Part shown: in pieces, positions 38,636 through 47,200 of the stretch
Position numbering within the stretch: position 1 is the stretch's first letter
Layout: the number at the start of each line of letters is the position of its first letter
NCBI GenBank assembly: GCA_963718635.1
Contig: OY970367.1
Coordinates: 6,076,001 to 6,140,000 of the forward strand
Origin: JAIOQJ01 sp963718635
GTDB lineage: Bacteria; Planctomycetota; Planctomycetia; Gemmatales; Gemmataceae
Direction: 5' to 3'
DNA length: 64,000 nucleotides
Translations under genes and position numbers: made by a program
The notes under the pieces: model-generated
The model's database searches: none
Told to the model about the DNA's origin: nothing
The model's input: the letters and a program-made list of their open reading frames with translations, nothing else

Positions 38636-39473
38636 ATGAAGCCATCTGGCGATCGCAAACAACGAGATTCGCTAACGAGTCTGATCTTCCCCACGTACAA
38701 CCCCGGCTCGGCCCTCACCGCTACGTGGAACGCCTTGCACCAATTCTTAAGCAGCGCCTGGCGAAACTGGGAAATCTTGTTCGTTTGCGATGGTTGCACC
38801 GATGGCACTCCCGAGCGTCTGCGCGATATGGCCGCCGGCAGCGGCCTGCCGATCCGGATCCTCAACTCTCCGAAGAATCACGGCAAGGGCCATGCTGTGC
38901 GACAGGGACTTCTAGCTGCCAAAGGGCGCTACCGCTTGTTCGCCGACGTCGATTTGGCCTATTCGTTTGCCGACATCGAACGCGTGGCTTCCCGCTTATG
39001 GGATGGCGCGTCGGCGGCTATTGCTTCGCGCGAACATCCCGAGAGCGAAGTCGTCTTCCCGCATCGATTGATCGGCTATCTGTTCCGCCGTCATCTGCAG
39101 AGCGCTGCCTTCGGCGCGCTCGTTCGCGGAATGTTGCATATTCCTCAGCGCGACACTCAGGCGGGCTTGAAAGGCCTGAGTGCCGAAGCGGTCGAGCAGG
39201 TGGTGCCGCGCTTGCGCTGCGACGGCTTCGGCTTCGACTGCGAGCTTTTACTAGCCTGCAAGCGGCAGCAAATCGAAGTGGAAGAAGTCCCCGTCCTCGT
39301 TCGTTATCAGGATAGCGCAACGACCACCAGTTTGAAGACCGTTCTGGCGCATGATCGCCGACGTCAACCGCGTTCGCCGAGCCTGGAAGAAAACCATGCC
39401 TGCTCCGCTGCCGCCCGATGCAGCGATTGAAGAGATCACATTCGCGATGGCGCGCGAACGAATCGCCGGCTAA
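38636..39473 (+). CDS. GT2 glycosyltransferase, dolichyl-phosphate-glucose-synthase-like, frameshifted at the end
   Basis: GGGAGAGG lies before ATG 38636. The GT-A core shows SLIFPTYNPGSALTATWNAL, FVCDGCTDGTPERL and the metal-site region FADVDLAYSFADIERV; RDTQAGLKGLS is the acceptor-side motif. The protein resembles ALG5-type enzymes that load a sugar on polyprenyl phosphate. One extra base near 39346 shifts the frame after TSLKTVL; the corrected frame reads RMIADVNRVRRAWKK and stops at 39473. It belongs with the GT87 and deacetylase genes. Confidence 0.82.
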
Positions 39474-39698
39474 ACAGAGTTGCACAACTTTGTCGTCAAG
39501 TTTGACACATCATTTAGGCTTAAGTTTTGGGCCGGTCAATTACCGGCGCCAAGCCTTCGCGTTACGGCAAACGAGCCCTCAATCTCATATCGTTCGTTTC
39601 CGTTTATTTCGCATCGTAGAATATCCGTAGCGAGTCGCCTTGTTTCGGACGAGTCAGTTCTGGCTTTTGTCCTTCCGTATCAATCTGGATCAAAAATC

Positions 39699-41393
39699 AT
39701 GGCCGATGCACCGCTGCCGTCTCGCTCCTGGGTTCGGCGTATCTTTCGCGTCCGCTTCCCGCAGGTCGTCATCGGCATCACGGCTTTTCTTTATGTCGCC
39801 ACGCAAATCGAGACGGGCCACCACATCGATCGCCAGTGGTTCACGGTTTTTCGGACGCTCATGCTTATCGTCGCGGCACTGCTTTTAACCCTCTGGGCCC
39901 TCTTTTTCTCCGGGTGGCACAAGCTGAAGGTTGTGCTCGCGCTGGCTCTACTGATGGGGGGCGCGGTAGGCCTTTTCCGCGTCGAGCGCGATGGCGATAT
40001 GCGTGCGACCCTGCATGCTCGCGAGTGGGCGCTGCACCTGTTCGGCGTTGCTCATGAAGACGACGTGGCCGCCCACCGCAAGCGGCAGGCTGACCTCTTG
40101 CAGAAACGGCCGATCGATCTTACTCCCCAAGCAACCGACTTTCCCGGCTATCGCGGCAGTGATCGAACCGGCATTGTCGAAGGTCCAGCACTCGCGCACG
40201 ATTGGACCCAGCGGCCGCCGCGCGTGGTCTGGAAGCAGCCAACCTACGGCGGCTATTCCGCCTTCGCCATTGTCAACGGCTTTCTATTCACGCTTGAACA
40301 GCGGGGCGATAACGAAGCGGCCGTTTGCTACGATGCGGACAACGGCAACGAGCTCTGGGTGCACTCCTGGCGTGCGCGGTTCGAAGAGAAGATGGGAGGC
40401 GATGGCCCGCGCGCGTCACCAACCGTTTACGACGGCGATGTTTTCGCCTTCGGCGCCTTCGGCAAGCTCGTCTGCCTGAACGGCAAGACAGGTGAATTGA
40501 AGTGGTCGGTCGATACCTTGGCCGGTAGTCAGAATCTTACCTGGGCCATGAGCGGCTCGCCCTTGGTTTACGGCGATCTTGTTGTGGTCAATCCGGGGAG
40601 CCAAACGGCCGATCGCGCGGGGCGGTCGGTCATCGCTTACGATCGCCGCACGGGCAAAGAAGTCTGGGCAGCCGGCAATGCGAAGGCGGGTTACTCATCT
40701 CCTATGTTGACGCGTTTAGGAGGGCGTTGGCAGGTTCTCGTTTTCGATGCAACCGGCTTGGGAAGCTACGATCCGCAAGATGGCGTTGAGCTTTGGCGGC
40801 ATCCCTGGCGCACAGGCGACGGCATCAACGTGGCGCAACCGCTCGTGCTAGAAACAACATGGATTCCGCCCTTAGCGCTGGGATTAGCCTCCGGATCGAT
40901 AACGCTGACGCCGATCGTTGCGCATAAAGGCCAAGTCTTCATCGCCTCCGGATATGGTCGCGGCGGCGTGCTGTTGGAAGTTGGTGAAGAAGCAAAAAAA
41001 TGGAGGGTCCAGGAACTTTGGACGACCAACCGCAATGCCATGCGCTGCAAATTCACCAGTCCGATTTTTCGCGAAGGCTACATCTACGGCCTCGACGATG
41101 GCGACCTTCAATGCATCAGCGCCGAAGACGGACGCATTGCCTGGTCCGACAAGCGCAGGCCTGCGGAAGGCAAAGGCTACGGCCATGGACAGATACTCGG
41201 CTGTGGCGACCTACTTGTGGTTCTGACCGAATTTGGCGAAGTTGCGCTGGTAGATGCCAAGCCTGAGCGCTTCAACGAACTTGGCCGGCTCAAAGTCCTC
41301 GAAGGGAACAAAACCTGGAACAACCCGGCCATGGCAGATGGCCGGCTCTACATCCGCAACCATCGCGAAATGGCCTGCGTCGATTTGCGGTGA
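39699..41393 (+). CDS. membrane-anchored PQQ-type beta-propeller protein
   Basis: ATG 39699 (MADAPLPSRSW) starts a protein with three hydrophobic helices in about the first 105 residues, a linker, then propeller blades with A-x-N/T-G-x-E-x-W motifs (CYDADNGNELWVHSW, CLNGKTGELKWSVD, AYDRRTGKEVWAAG). The motif TDFPGYRGSDRTG matches the planctomycete propeller style, as in the gene at 26554. The 225 bases upstream contain no other gene. Function unknown; possibly a cell-surface sensor or binding protein. Confidence 0.82.
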   Translation: MADAPLPSRSWVRRIFRVRFPQVVIGITAFLYVATQIETGHHIDRQWFTVFRTLMLIVAALLLTLWALFFSGWHKLKVVLALALLMGGAVGLFRVERDGDMRATLHAREWALHLFGVAHEDDVAAHRKRQADLLQKRPIDLTPQATDFPGYRGSDRTGIVEGPALAHDWTQRPPRVVWKQPTYGGYSAFAIVNGFLFTLEQRGDNEAAVCYDADNGNELWVHSWRARFEEKMGGDGPRASPTVYDGDVFAFGAFGKLVCLNGKTGELKWSVDTLAGSQNLTWAMSGSPLVYGDLVVVNPGSQTADRAGRSVIAYDRRTGKEVWAAGNAKAGYSSPMLTRLGGRWQVLVFDATGLGSYDPQDGVELWRHPWRTGDGINVAQPLVLETTWIPPLALGLASGSITLTPIVAHKGQVFIASGYGRGGVLLEVGEEAKKWRVQELWTTNRNAMRCKFTSPIFREGYIYGLDDGDLQCISAEDGRIAWSDKRRPAEGKGYGHGQILGCGDLLVVLTEFGEVALVDAKPERFNELGRLKVLEGNKTWNNPAMADGRLYIRNHREMACVDLR

Positions 41394-41475
41394 CCGCAAA
41401 GCCTGCCAAGCGCCTGACGACAATATAAACCCAATTGCTTACGCGATTTGGCTTGCTACTTCCGAACAACTCGGA

Positions 41476-42771
41476 TCATTTTCGCATCAAATAGTAGCGA
41501 ATGGACTCATCGAGTTGTCGGACGTCGCTGCCGCGCCAGAGTTCCTTGCCGCCGTGGTCGAGCAAGATCATGGTTGGGTAGGCTTTGATTTTAAATTGTT
41601 GTTGCACCCGGCCTTCCTGACCCTCGCCTTCGAACCAAATCGTATAGTTGATAGGCTTCTGCGCTTTGCGGAGATAGTAATCCTTAATTCCTTCAACGGC
41701 TTTTTTACGTTCGGGCCAAGAGGAATTGTCGCAATCGACGCCGACCACTTCGACGTAGTTTCCAAAACGCGTTTGCAGATCGATCAAGTCGGGAATCTTT
41801 CGCAGACAGGGCATGCAATTGGTGCTCCAGAAATCGAGAACCACCAGCCGGCGATCAGTAAGGTTGCGGAATTCGACCGGCGCGCCCGTCGCATCGTAGA
41901 GCGTGAAGTTATTGCGTGGCGCAGGCTCCTGCTGCGTGACATTCGACTCCAAGGGAGACGAATTCGAAGGGACGGCAGACATCGACGGCGATGCCGACGG
42001 CGGCGGCGGTTCGATCTTGATCTGCACCGGGCTCGGAATCGCCGCGGTCGGCGGCCAAGCCTGAGTATTCAAGTCGGCGATATTGGGACTGGCTGATGAA
42101 GGAGGCGGCGGCGGAGGCGAAGGGCGTGAGGTTGCCGGCCTCTTGCCGGGGCTCCACGACTGATCCGTTCCTTCCAGCAGCGGATCCTTACCCGCAGGAA
42201 TCGGATCGGGCCCTGGGATATTGCTCGTCGGCGGGTCCGCCAATTTCGGCTTTTGTTCTTTTCGTTCCGCCGCAGGCGGGGTTGTCGGCGGCGCAGGCTG
42301 AGGCGGCGTCTGCGATGAAACATTCCCTTCGCTCAGTTTGATCAGCAGCCGCGTGTTCGGCGCCTCAGTCATGATGGCGCCCCCCATCGTACGGCCGCCG
42401 TTGTCGCCGCGAGCCTTCAGGTAATAAGTTGTGCCGGTCTTCAGACCTTTGATCATGAAGTAGCCCTGCTCGTCGCTTTGAATGCCGATCGGTTTGGCAT
42501 CGGGGCCGGAGTCAGCAGGCGTAACGTTAACGAGAGCGTTTGCTTGGCCCCGGCCGGCGCTGTCGATGAGCATACCGGCCAACATTCCATCCGGCGGCTT
42601 TGGCGGAGGTTCTTGAATGGCGCCCGATTTGGGATTGGCGCCGTCGGCCCAGAAAGGCTCTGCTTTTTTCGGGTTGGCAACCTTGGACTGCGTCGGCGAC
42701 TTCTTCCCCGTCGAGGCGCAGCCAGGCCCGATGAAACAGGCTGCGAACAAAACTAAGAGAAGCCCCCGCAT
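41476..42771 (-). CDS. TlpA/ResA-like thioredoxin-fold lipoprotein with Pro-rich linker
   Basis: ATG 42771 starts a lipoprotein signal (LLLVLFAACFIGPGC, cleavage before Cys). A carboxypeptidase-regulatory-like beta-sandwich (GMLIDSAGRGQANALVNVTP, QSDEQGYFMIKGLKTGTTY) spans about residues 60-150. A Pro/Ser-rich linker of about 130 residues follows. The C-terminal thioredoxin domain has the active site FWSTNCMPCLRK (CxxC) and the cis-Pro loop IKAYPTMIL. A periplasmic disulfide reductase role is likely. It is convergent with the propeller gene. Confidence 0.87.
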   Translation of the reverse strand: MRGLLLVLFAACFIGPGCASTGKKSPTQSKVANPKKAEPFWADGANPKSGAIQEPPPKPPDGMLAGMLIDSAGRGQANALVNVTPADSGPDAKPIGIQSDEQGYFMIKGLKTGTTYYLKARGDNGGRTMGGAIMTEAPNTRLLIKLSEGNVSSQTPPQPAPPTTPPAAERKEQKPKLADPPTSNIPGPDPIPAGKDPLLEGTDQSWSPGKRPATSRPSPPPPPPSSASPNIADLNTQAWPPTAAIPSPVQIKIEPPPPSASPSMSAVPSNSSPLESNVTQQEPAPRNNFTLYDATGAPVEFRNLTDRRLVVLDFWSTNCMPCLRKIPDLIDLQTRFGNYVEVVGVDCDNSSWPERKKAVEGIKDYYLRKAQKPINYTIWFEGEGQEGRVQQQFKIKAYPTMILLDHGGKELWRGSDVRQLDESIRYYLMRK

Positions 42772-43146
42772 TTTGCCTTCCCCTTGGCGTCTGCAAGTGC
42801 GCGTTTGCATCGCGCGGCCGGCACCAATACGAGTTTGCCCCGCTCGGATGCTCGGGTCAACCACGGTTGCGCGGCTTGAGTAAAACGGCTTGGTTTCTTC
42901 AACCCCCCACGTCCGCCATCCCGCGTAGCCCGATCAGTCCGCGCCGTCTACGCAACTGGCGGATTCGCCCTTTTTGTCGTAAATCATTAGCAGTCGGTAT
43001 TGTCCGCCATCGTCAGAGTCGGCATATATCGGCATTGCCGGACGAGGTCGAGACGTTCTTGACTCGTTTTCGCGCCCCGGCTATCGTTATTGCAAGACGG
43101 CGTTTAGGAAAAGCCGTCGTTGGCCAACTATCGGGTGATTGCTTTT

Positions 43147-43749
43147 ATGACCCAACGATCGTTCCGCTGGTTGCTTGTGTCGCTGGCTCTGTTCGGCTTT
43201 AGCGTCGATCTGGCAAGCAAATATACCGTCTTTCGTTGGCTTTATTCTGGCAGCCCGTCCGGCGATTGCGAGATCGTCCCGGGCGCGTTTCGGTTTCACG
43301 TTGACTTCCGTCCCGATCTGGATGCAAGCGAGTATTGGCTGGCAAAGATGAACGGACCGATTCCCCCGCATGTCAATCACGGCGCCTTATTTGGCCTGGG
43401 GAATGAACACACCCGGCTGGCTAACGGGTTCTTCCTGGTCGTCAGCATCATCGCTGCAGGCGCGATCGGCTGGTGGGGAACGCGGTCGGCGACCCGTCAC
43501 GATCCCTTGCTGTCAGCCGCGCTTGGTTTGATTCTCGGCGGCACGCTCGGCAACCTATTCGATCGCGCGGTCTTTGGCGGCGTTCGAGATTTTCTCCACT
43601 TCTATCTCATCCGCTGGCCCGTCTTCAACTTCGCCGACTGCTGCCTGGTCGTCGGCGCCGGCACCCTGCTTTTTCACGCGCTCTTCGTTCACTCCAACGT
43701 GAAGGAAGAGGCATCCCACCTTGGGGTGGCTGTCGTTGCCGCCGAATGA
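43147..43749 (+). CDS. lspA: lipoprotein signal peptidase II
   Basis: It cleaves the signal peptide of prolipoproteins in the inner membrane. Four hydrophobic helices are present. The conserved motifs are VNHGALFGLGNE (Asn and Gly region), GGTLGNLFDRAVFGGVRDFLHF (first catalytic Asp) and WPVFNFADCCLVVG (second catalytic Asp). ATG 43147 is used; TTG 43120 is an alternative. The protein has a longer first periplasmic loop than E. coli LspA. It sits near two lipoprotein genes (41476 and 34675) but in its own transcription unit. Confidence 0.92.
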   Translation: MTQRSFRWLLVSLALFGFSVDLASKYTVFRWLYSGSPSGDCEIVPGAFRFHVDFRPDLDASEYWLAKMNGPIPPHVNHGALFGLGNEHTRLANGFFLVVSIIAAGAIGWWGTRSATRHDPLLSAALGLILGGTLGNLFDRAVFGGVRDFLHFYLIRWPVFNFADCCLVVGAGTLLFHALFVHSNVKEEASHLGVAVVAAE

Positions 43750-44200
43750 AACCTCAACAAATTTCGGACGACATCTTCAAACGGCATCTGCCGAACAATA
43801 ACTGCTTGATTTTTCTCGTTCTTTTGAACGCATCTGACTTGTTCCACGTATCGGCAGATGCCATGCTTGAGTTGTGGCATGGCAATGACTGAAGAACCGT
43901 CCTTAGCATTTTTCGCACAAGTTAGAAACTTGTGCCACCGACTACGTTGTAGCACAAGTTTCCAACTTGTGCATGTTGCACACAAGTTAGAAACTTGTGC
44001 CACCGAACACGCTGTAGCACAAGTTTCCAACTTGTGCTGTTGCACACAAGTTAGAAACTTGTGCCACCGACCACGTTGTAGCACAAGTTTCCAACTTGTG
44101 CATGTTGCGCACAAGTTAGAAACTTGTGCCACCAATCCAACTCGCGGGCGCTTTAGGCTCGTGGATGCCGTGAGATTGTCCCCAACCCTTGAGACCCATC
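43750..44200. other. 451-base intergenic region with a hairpin array
   Basis: After the lspA stop about 165 bases show no features. The array of palindromes at 43915-44128 follows, then about 70 bases leading to the secreted protein gene at 44201. The open frame spanning the array on the plus strand is repeat-encoded and not considered a gene. Confidence 0.6.
43915..44128. repeat. tandem array of seven CACAAGTT palindromes
   Basis: Two hairpin types alternate: CACAAGTTAGAAACTTGTG and GCACAAGTTTCCAACTTGTGC, each with 8-9 base perfect arms and a 3-base loop. The period of a pair is 64-65 bases, with 3.5 pairs. Spacers are near-identical (CACCGACTACGTTGTA type), so it is a tandem duplication rather than a CRISPR. 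Confidence 0.9.
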
Positions 44201-44968
44201 ATGTCGAACATCAAATTTCCCTTACTGACGTTGATTTTTTCCGGGACGTTCACGACTGTTGCAGTATCAGCGCCGAAGCCCGCTGCCACACCGCATCCGG
44301 TAACGTTGGCGCCACATCATTCCACCGCTGTCGCGAACCCATTCGTTCCACAACAGCATTCAGGCTCAACGGCGCCCGCACCCACGAGCGTTTCAAACAA
44401 AACGCTGAATACGACAGCGGCGCCCAAGCCGGCCAACACCACGAACGCAACATCGACAGCCAAGAGCACTTTAACCCATCCCGCCTCACCCGGTGGCGCT
44501 TCAGCGTTTTTCACGCCATCGCACCATACGACGTCAACAGCCAACCATTCGCTTTCGGGGCTCGGCACGACGTCTAATCAAAGCAGGTCTTCTCATTTCG
44601 CGCAAGCGCTCGAAGATCTCTCTCTGGCCCGATCGAGCTTGCACAATGGCAATGTGAAGGGGGCAGAACAAGACCTTCATCGGGCCGTGCAGCAGACCCA
44701 AAAAGCAATCCAGGCCCATAGCACATCGGGAAACGGCAAGTATAACCGGTTGACCAATACCAGCGCCTTGCCATCAAACCAAAATGCAATTCTCTCTTCA
44801 AGTGGCTCAAGCAACACGCAAGGGCAGCAAGCCTCATCGAGCGCTCATATGGCGGTGAAAGCGATGCAGGCGGCACAACGCCAGATCCGCGAAGGTCGTG
44901 CCGATAAGGCCGACCTCGATATTCACGACGCCTTTGCGAGCTTGCGTGAAGCGATGCAGCAGAATTAA
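44201..44968 (+). CDS. secreted Ser/Thr/Ala/His-rich low-complexity protein
   Basis: ATG 44201 (MSNIKFPLLTLIFSG) begins a signal peptide ending near TVAVSA. Residues 25-130 are Thr/Ser/Pro/Ala-rich with His pairs (APHHSTAVANP, TPSHHTTSTANHS). The C-terminal half has two similar helical segments (ALEDLSLARSSLHNGNVKGA with HRAVQQTQKAI, and AVKAMQAAQRQIREGRADKA with HDAFASLREAM), which look like a duplicated helix pair. Not a known family to me. Confidence 0.6.
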   Translation: MSNIKFPLLTLIFSGTFTTVAVSAPKPAATPHPVTLAPHHSTAVANPFVPQQHSGSTAPAPTSVSNKTLNTTAAPKPANTTNATSTAKSTLTHPASPGGASAFFTPSHHTTSTANHSLSGLGTTSNQSRSSHFAQALEDLSLARSSLHNGNVKGAEQDLHRAVQQTQKAIQAHSTSGNGKYNRLTNTSALPSNQNAILSSSGSSNTQGQQASSSAHMAVKAMQAAQRQIREGRADKADLDIHDAFASLREAMQQN

Positions 44969-45016
44969 TGAGTGGGATCAGATTCTTGCAGGTGGGGCGA
45001 GCCTGAGGGTAATTCG

Positions 45017-45078
45017 GCGAGCCGGGAGCGTGAGCGACCGGAGAAACAACACTCCGGTCGCTCACGCTCCCGGCTCGC
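45017..45078. repeat. GCGAGCCGGGAGCGTGAGCG perfect hairpin
   Basis: Arms 45017-45043 and 45052-45078 match perfectly over 27 bases with an 8-base loop (AAACAACA). A decayed copy of the same family is at 52145-52231. It lies between the secreted protein and the first retropepsin-like gene. Confidence 0.92.
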
Positions 45079-45187
45079 TTTGCATCACCCGTTAGAAAAC
45101 TATCGCGCCACAGATCACCAACGCCCGCCAATAACCTGCTATCATGCCAGAATGTACCAACGCATTGTGACTGCAGGAGAATCCCTT

Positions 45188-46027
45188 ATGCGCTCCCGGA
45201 TCATTGCCGCCGGGTTGATTCTGTTTATCGCCTTCCCCGCGTTTGCACAAGATAAGCCAAAAGCGGAGACGAGTTATGACATTCCCTACAAGCTGACGGA
45301 CACCAAGCACGTTATGGTTCGCGTGAAGCTGAATGGCAAAGGGCCCTTCAACTTCATTCTGGATACCGGCGCCCCCGCCATGATCATGACGGAGGCGGTA
45401 GCGAAGAAGACGGGCGTTAAGCTTGATAAAGGTTGGGGCAAATTCAAGCTCGAAGTCGAAGGCGGCCTGACGCTTCCTGACGCCAAAGGGATCGCAATCG
45501 ACATGTTCCAACTGAAAGGGATGAACGCGCTTGGCGTGGCCGGAGTCGAGCTGCATGGCGTGCTCGGCTACACGATTCTCGCCAAGTATCGCATCCAATA
45601 CGACTTCACCCAGGACCATCTTGTCTGGACTCCCTTGAAGTTCGATCCGCCTGAAATTGAACGGATCGCCAAAGGAGATAACTCGCAAGGCGGCTTGGAA
45701 GTGATTGGCGGCATGATGAAATGGCTCGCGCCGCTGATGGGCTTAAAGCCGAACTTCGACGTGAAACCTCGCGGCTTTCTCGGGCTCGAACTGGAAGCCC
45801 AGAAGGATGTCGTCCGCGTCAAGTCAGTCGCCAAAGGAAGCGCCGCCCACATGGCCGGAGTGGAAGCCGGCGACATCATCGAACACGCCAAAAGCAACTC
45901 AGTGGAAAGCATCGAAGATGTGATGAGTGCCGTGAGCAAACTAGGCGAAGGGGATAAGATTTTTCTCCGCGTCAAACGTGCCGGAGAAAAGAAGGACCTG
46001 ACCATCGTGCTCGGAAAGGGGTTCTGA
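45188..46027 (+). CDS. secreted retropepsin-like aspartic protease with PDZ domain, first copy
   Basis: GGAG lies before ATG 45188, which starts a signal peptide (SRIIAAGLILFIAFPAFAQD). The aspartyl protease core has FNFILDTGAPAMIM, the single D-T-G of retropepsins, and GVLGYTILAKYRIQYDF as the flap/psi-loop region. A PDZ domain follows at about residues 195-275 (VRVKSVAKGSAAHMAGVEAG). Retropepsins have one catalytic Asp per chain and need a dimer. The next gene is a paralogue 2 bases away. Confidence 0.83.
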   Translation: MRSRIIAAGLILFIAFPAFAQDKPKAETSYDIPYKLTDTKHVMVRVKLNGKGPFNFILDTGAPAMIMTEAVAKKTGVKLDKGWGKFKLEVEGGLTLPDAKGIAIDMFQLKGMNALGVAGVELHGVLGYTILAKYRIQYDFTQDHLVWTPLKFDPPEIERIAKGDNSQGGLEVIGGMMKWLAPLMGLKPNFDVKPRGFLGLELEAQKDVVRVKSVAKGSAAHMAGVEAGDIIEHAKSNSVESIEDVMSAVSKLGEGDKIFLRVKRAGEKKDLTIVLGKGF

Positions 46028-46029
46028 TC

Positions 46030-46869
46030 GTGCGCTTTTTGTCTGTAATCATTTGTCTCTGTTCATTCGGCGCCAGCGCCAAGCCACAAGCGGCGGCCGA
46101 TTTAAAGCCCGTTAAGATTCCGTTCGTCCTCATGCCCTCCGGACACTTTCTGGTGAGTGTGAAGATCAACGATAAAGGGCCCTATAAGCTGATTTTTGAC
46201 ACCGGCGCCCCGACCATGCTCATCGGCACGCGCATCGCGAAAGAATCGGGCGTTAGCGATACGAAAGCGTCGACCGCAATCTCACCTTTCGGCGCCTTTG
46301 GCCAAATGCGGGCGAAGAGCATCGAGATTGGTCCGCTTAAAGCGGAGGATGTTTCGATGATGGTAATCGATCACCCGACCGTGAAAGCGTTTTCCAACTA
46401 CTATCAAAAAGAACATGGCTTGATCGACGGCATCGTTGGCTTTCCGTTCTTCGCGCGTTACAAAATGGTGGTAGACTACCAAGCCAAGGAATTAACGATG
46501 ACGCCGAACGGCTATGTGCCTACTGATGTCGTCGAAGCGTTAATGAAGATGATGCTCGGCAACCAAAGCGCGCAGGGTAAGCCGAAAATCGCTGCCCCGA
46601 CCGGGTTCTGGGGACTTGTGGTCGATAAAGAAGCGAAAGACGAAGAAGCCGGCGTGACGATCAAAGAGGTAATGGCGAATAGCCCGGCGGAAAAAGCTGG
46701 ACTACAAACCGGCGACCGCCTTTTGACGCTTGGCGGCCGCTGGACCGACAGTGTCGCTGACACGTACTTAGCTGCAAGCTATGCGAAACCCCTCAAGCCG
46801 ATTAACGTAGTGATCAAGCGCGAGGGCAAAGAAATCAAATTGAAAGTAGAACCAGCAATGGGACTGTGA
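46030..46869 (+). CDS. secreted retropepsin-like aspartic protease with PDZ domain, second copy
   Basis: GTG 46030 begins two bases after the stop of its paralogue, so they form an operon. Signal peptide: LSVIICLCSFGASAKP. The protease motif is YKLIFDTGAPTMLIG, followed by IVGFPFFARYKMVVDY. The PDZ region is GVTIKEVMANSPAEKAGLQTG at about residues 205-270. Sequence differs clearly from the first copy outside the motifs, so the duplication is old. A heterodimer with the first copy is conceivable. Confidence 0.83.
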   Translation: MRFLSVIICLCSFGASAKPQAAADLKPVKIPFVLMPSGHFLVSVKINDKGPYKLIFDTGAPTMLIGTRIAKESGVSDTKASTAISPFGAFGQMRAKSIEIGPLKAEDVSMMVIDHPTVKAFSNYYQKEHGLIDGIVGFPFFARYKMVVDYQAKELTMTPNGYVPTDVVEALMKMMLGNQSAQGKPKIAAPTGFWGLVVDKEAKDEEAGVTIKEVMANSPAEKAGLQTGDRLLTLGGRWTDSVADTYLAASYAKPLKPINVVIKREGKEIKLKVEPAMGL

Positions 46870-46890
46870 GTCGGAAAACAGATGATTTTT

Positions 46891-46962
46891 GACAAAAAAA
46901 TGTTTGGCAAAAAATAAAACAACTGCATTTTGTTTTATTTTTTTGCCAAACATTTTTTTGTC
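46891..46962. terminator. A/T-rich long hairpin after the retropepsin pair
   Basis: GACAAAAAAATGTTTGGCAA at the left arm pairs with the right arm (46930-46962) over about 32 bases, differing by one A in a run. It starts 22 bases after the stop and has T-runs in the right arm, so it could terminate transcription. The same family occurs at 51601-51673, also directly after a stop. Confidence 0.65.
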
Positions 46963-47051
46963 GTATATCGCTGATTAGCGATTTTCTGTTATAGCGTACA
47001 ACACAACTATGCACAGATTGCGAAATTAGCAGTATCTATTCAATACAAATC

Positions 47052-47177
47052 TTTAGCCACTGATGAAACACAGATAAAACACTGATGAAATACAGGAATC
47101 ATCTGATTTTTGCCAATATCCAAGGCTTGTCGCTTTTGGTTTTATCCGTGTAAATCCGTGTTTCATCAGTGGCTAAA
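47052..47177. repeat. AGCCACTGATGAAACAC inverted-repeat element, copy 3
   Basis: TTTAGCCACTGATGAAACAC at the left pairs with GTGTTTCATCAGTGGCTAAA at the right end; arms are about 38 bases with an unpaired centre. It ends about 24 bases before the DUF1080 stop codon. The family also occurs at 6941 and 20097. Apart from this and the A/T hairpin, the 331-base gap holds nothing recognisable. Confidence 0.85.
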
Positions 47178-47200
47178 ATATGTTTCTATTCGATGCCAAG

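Noticed and set aside
43915..44128. Possible CRISPR array or coding sequence from 43858 to 44577
   Set aside because: Spacers between the palindromes are near-identical to each other, so there are no unique spacers, and the long frame is a by-product of the repeats that runs into the frame-shifted start of the real gene at 44201.
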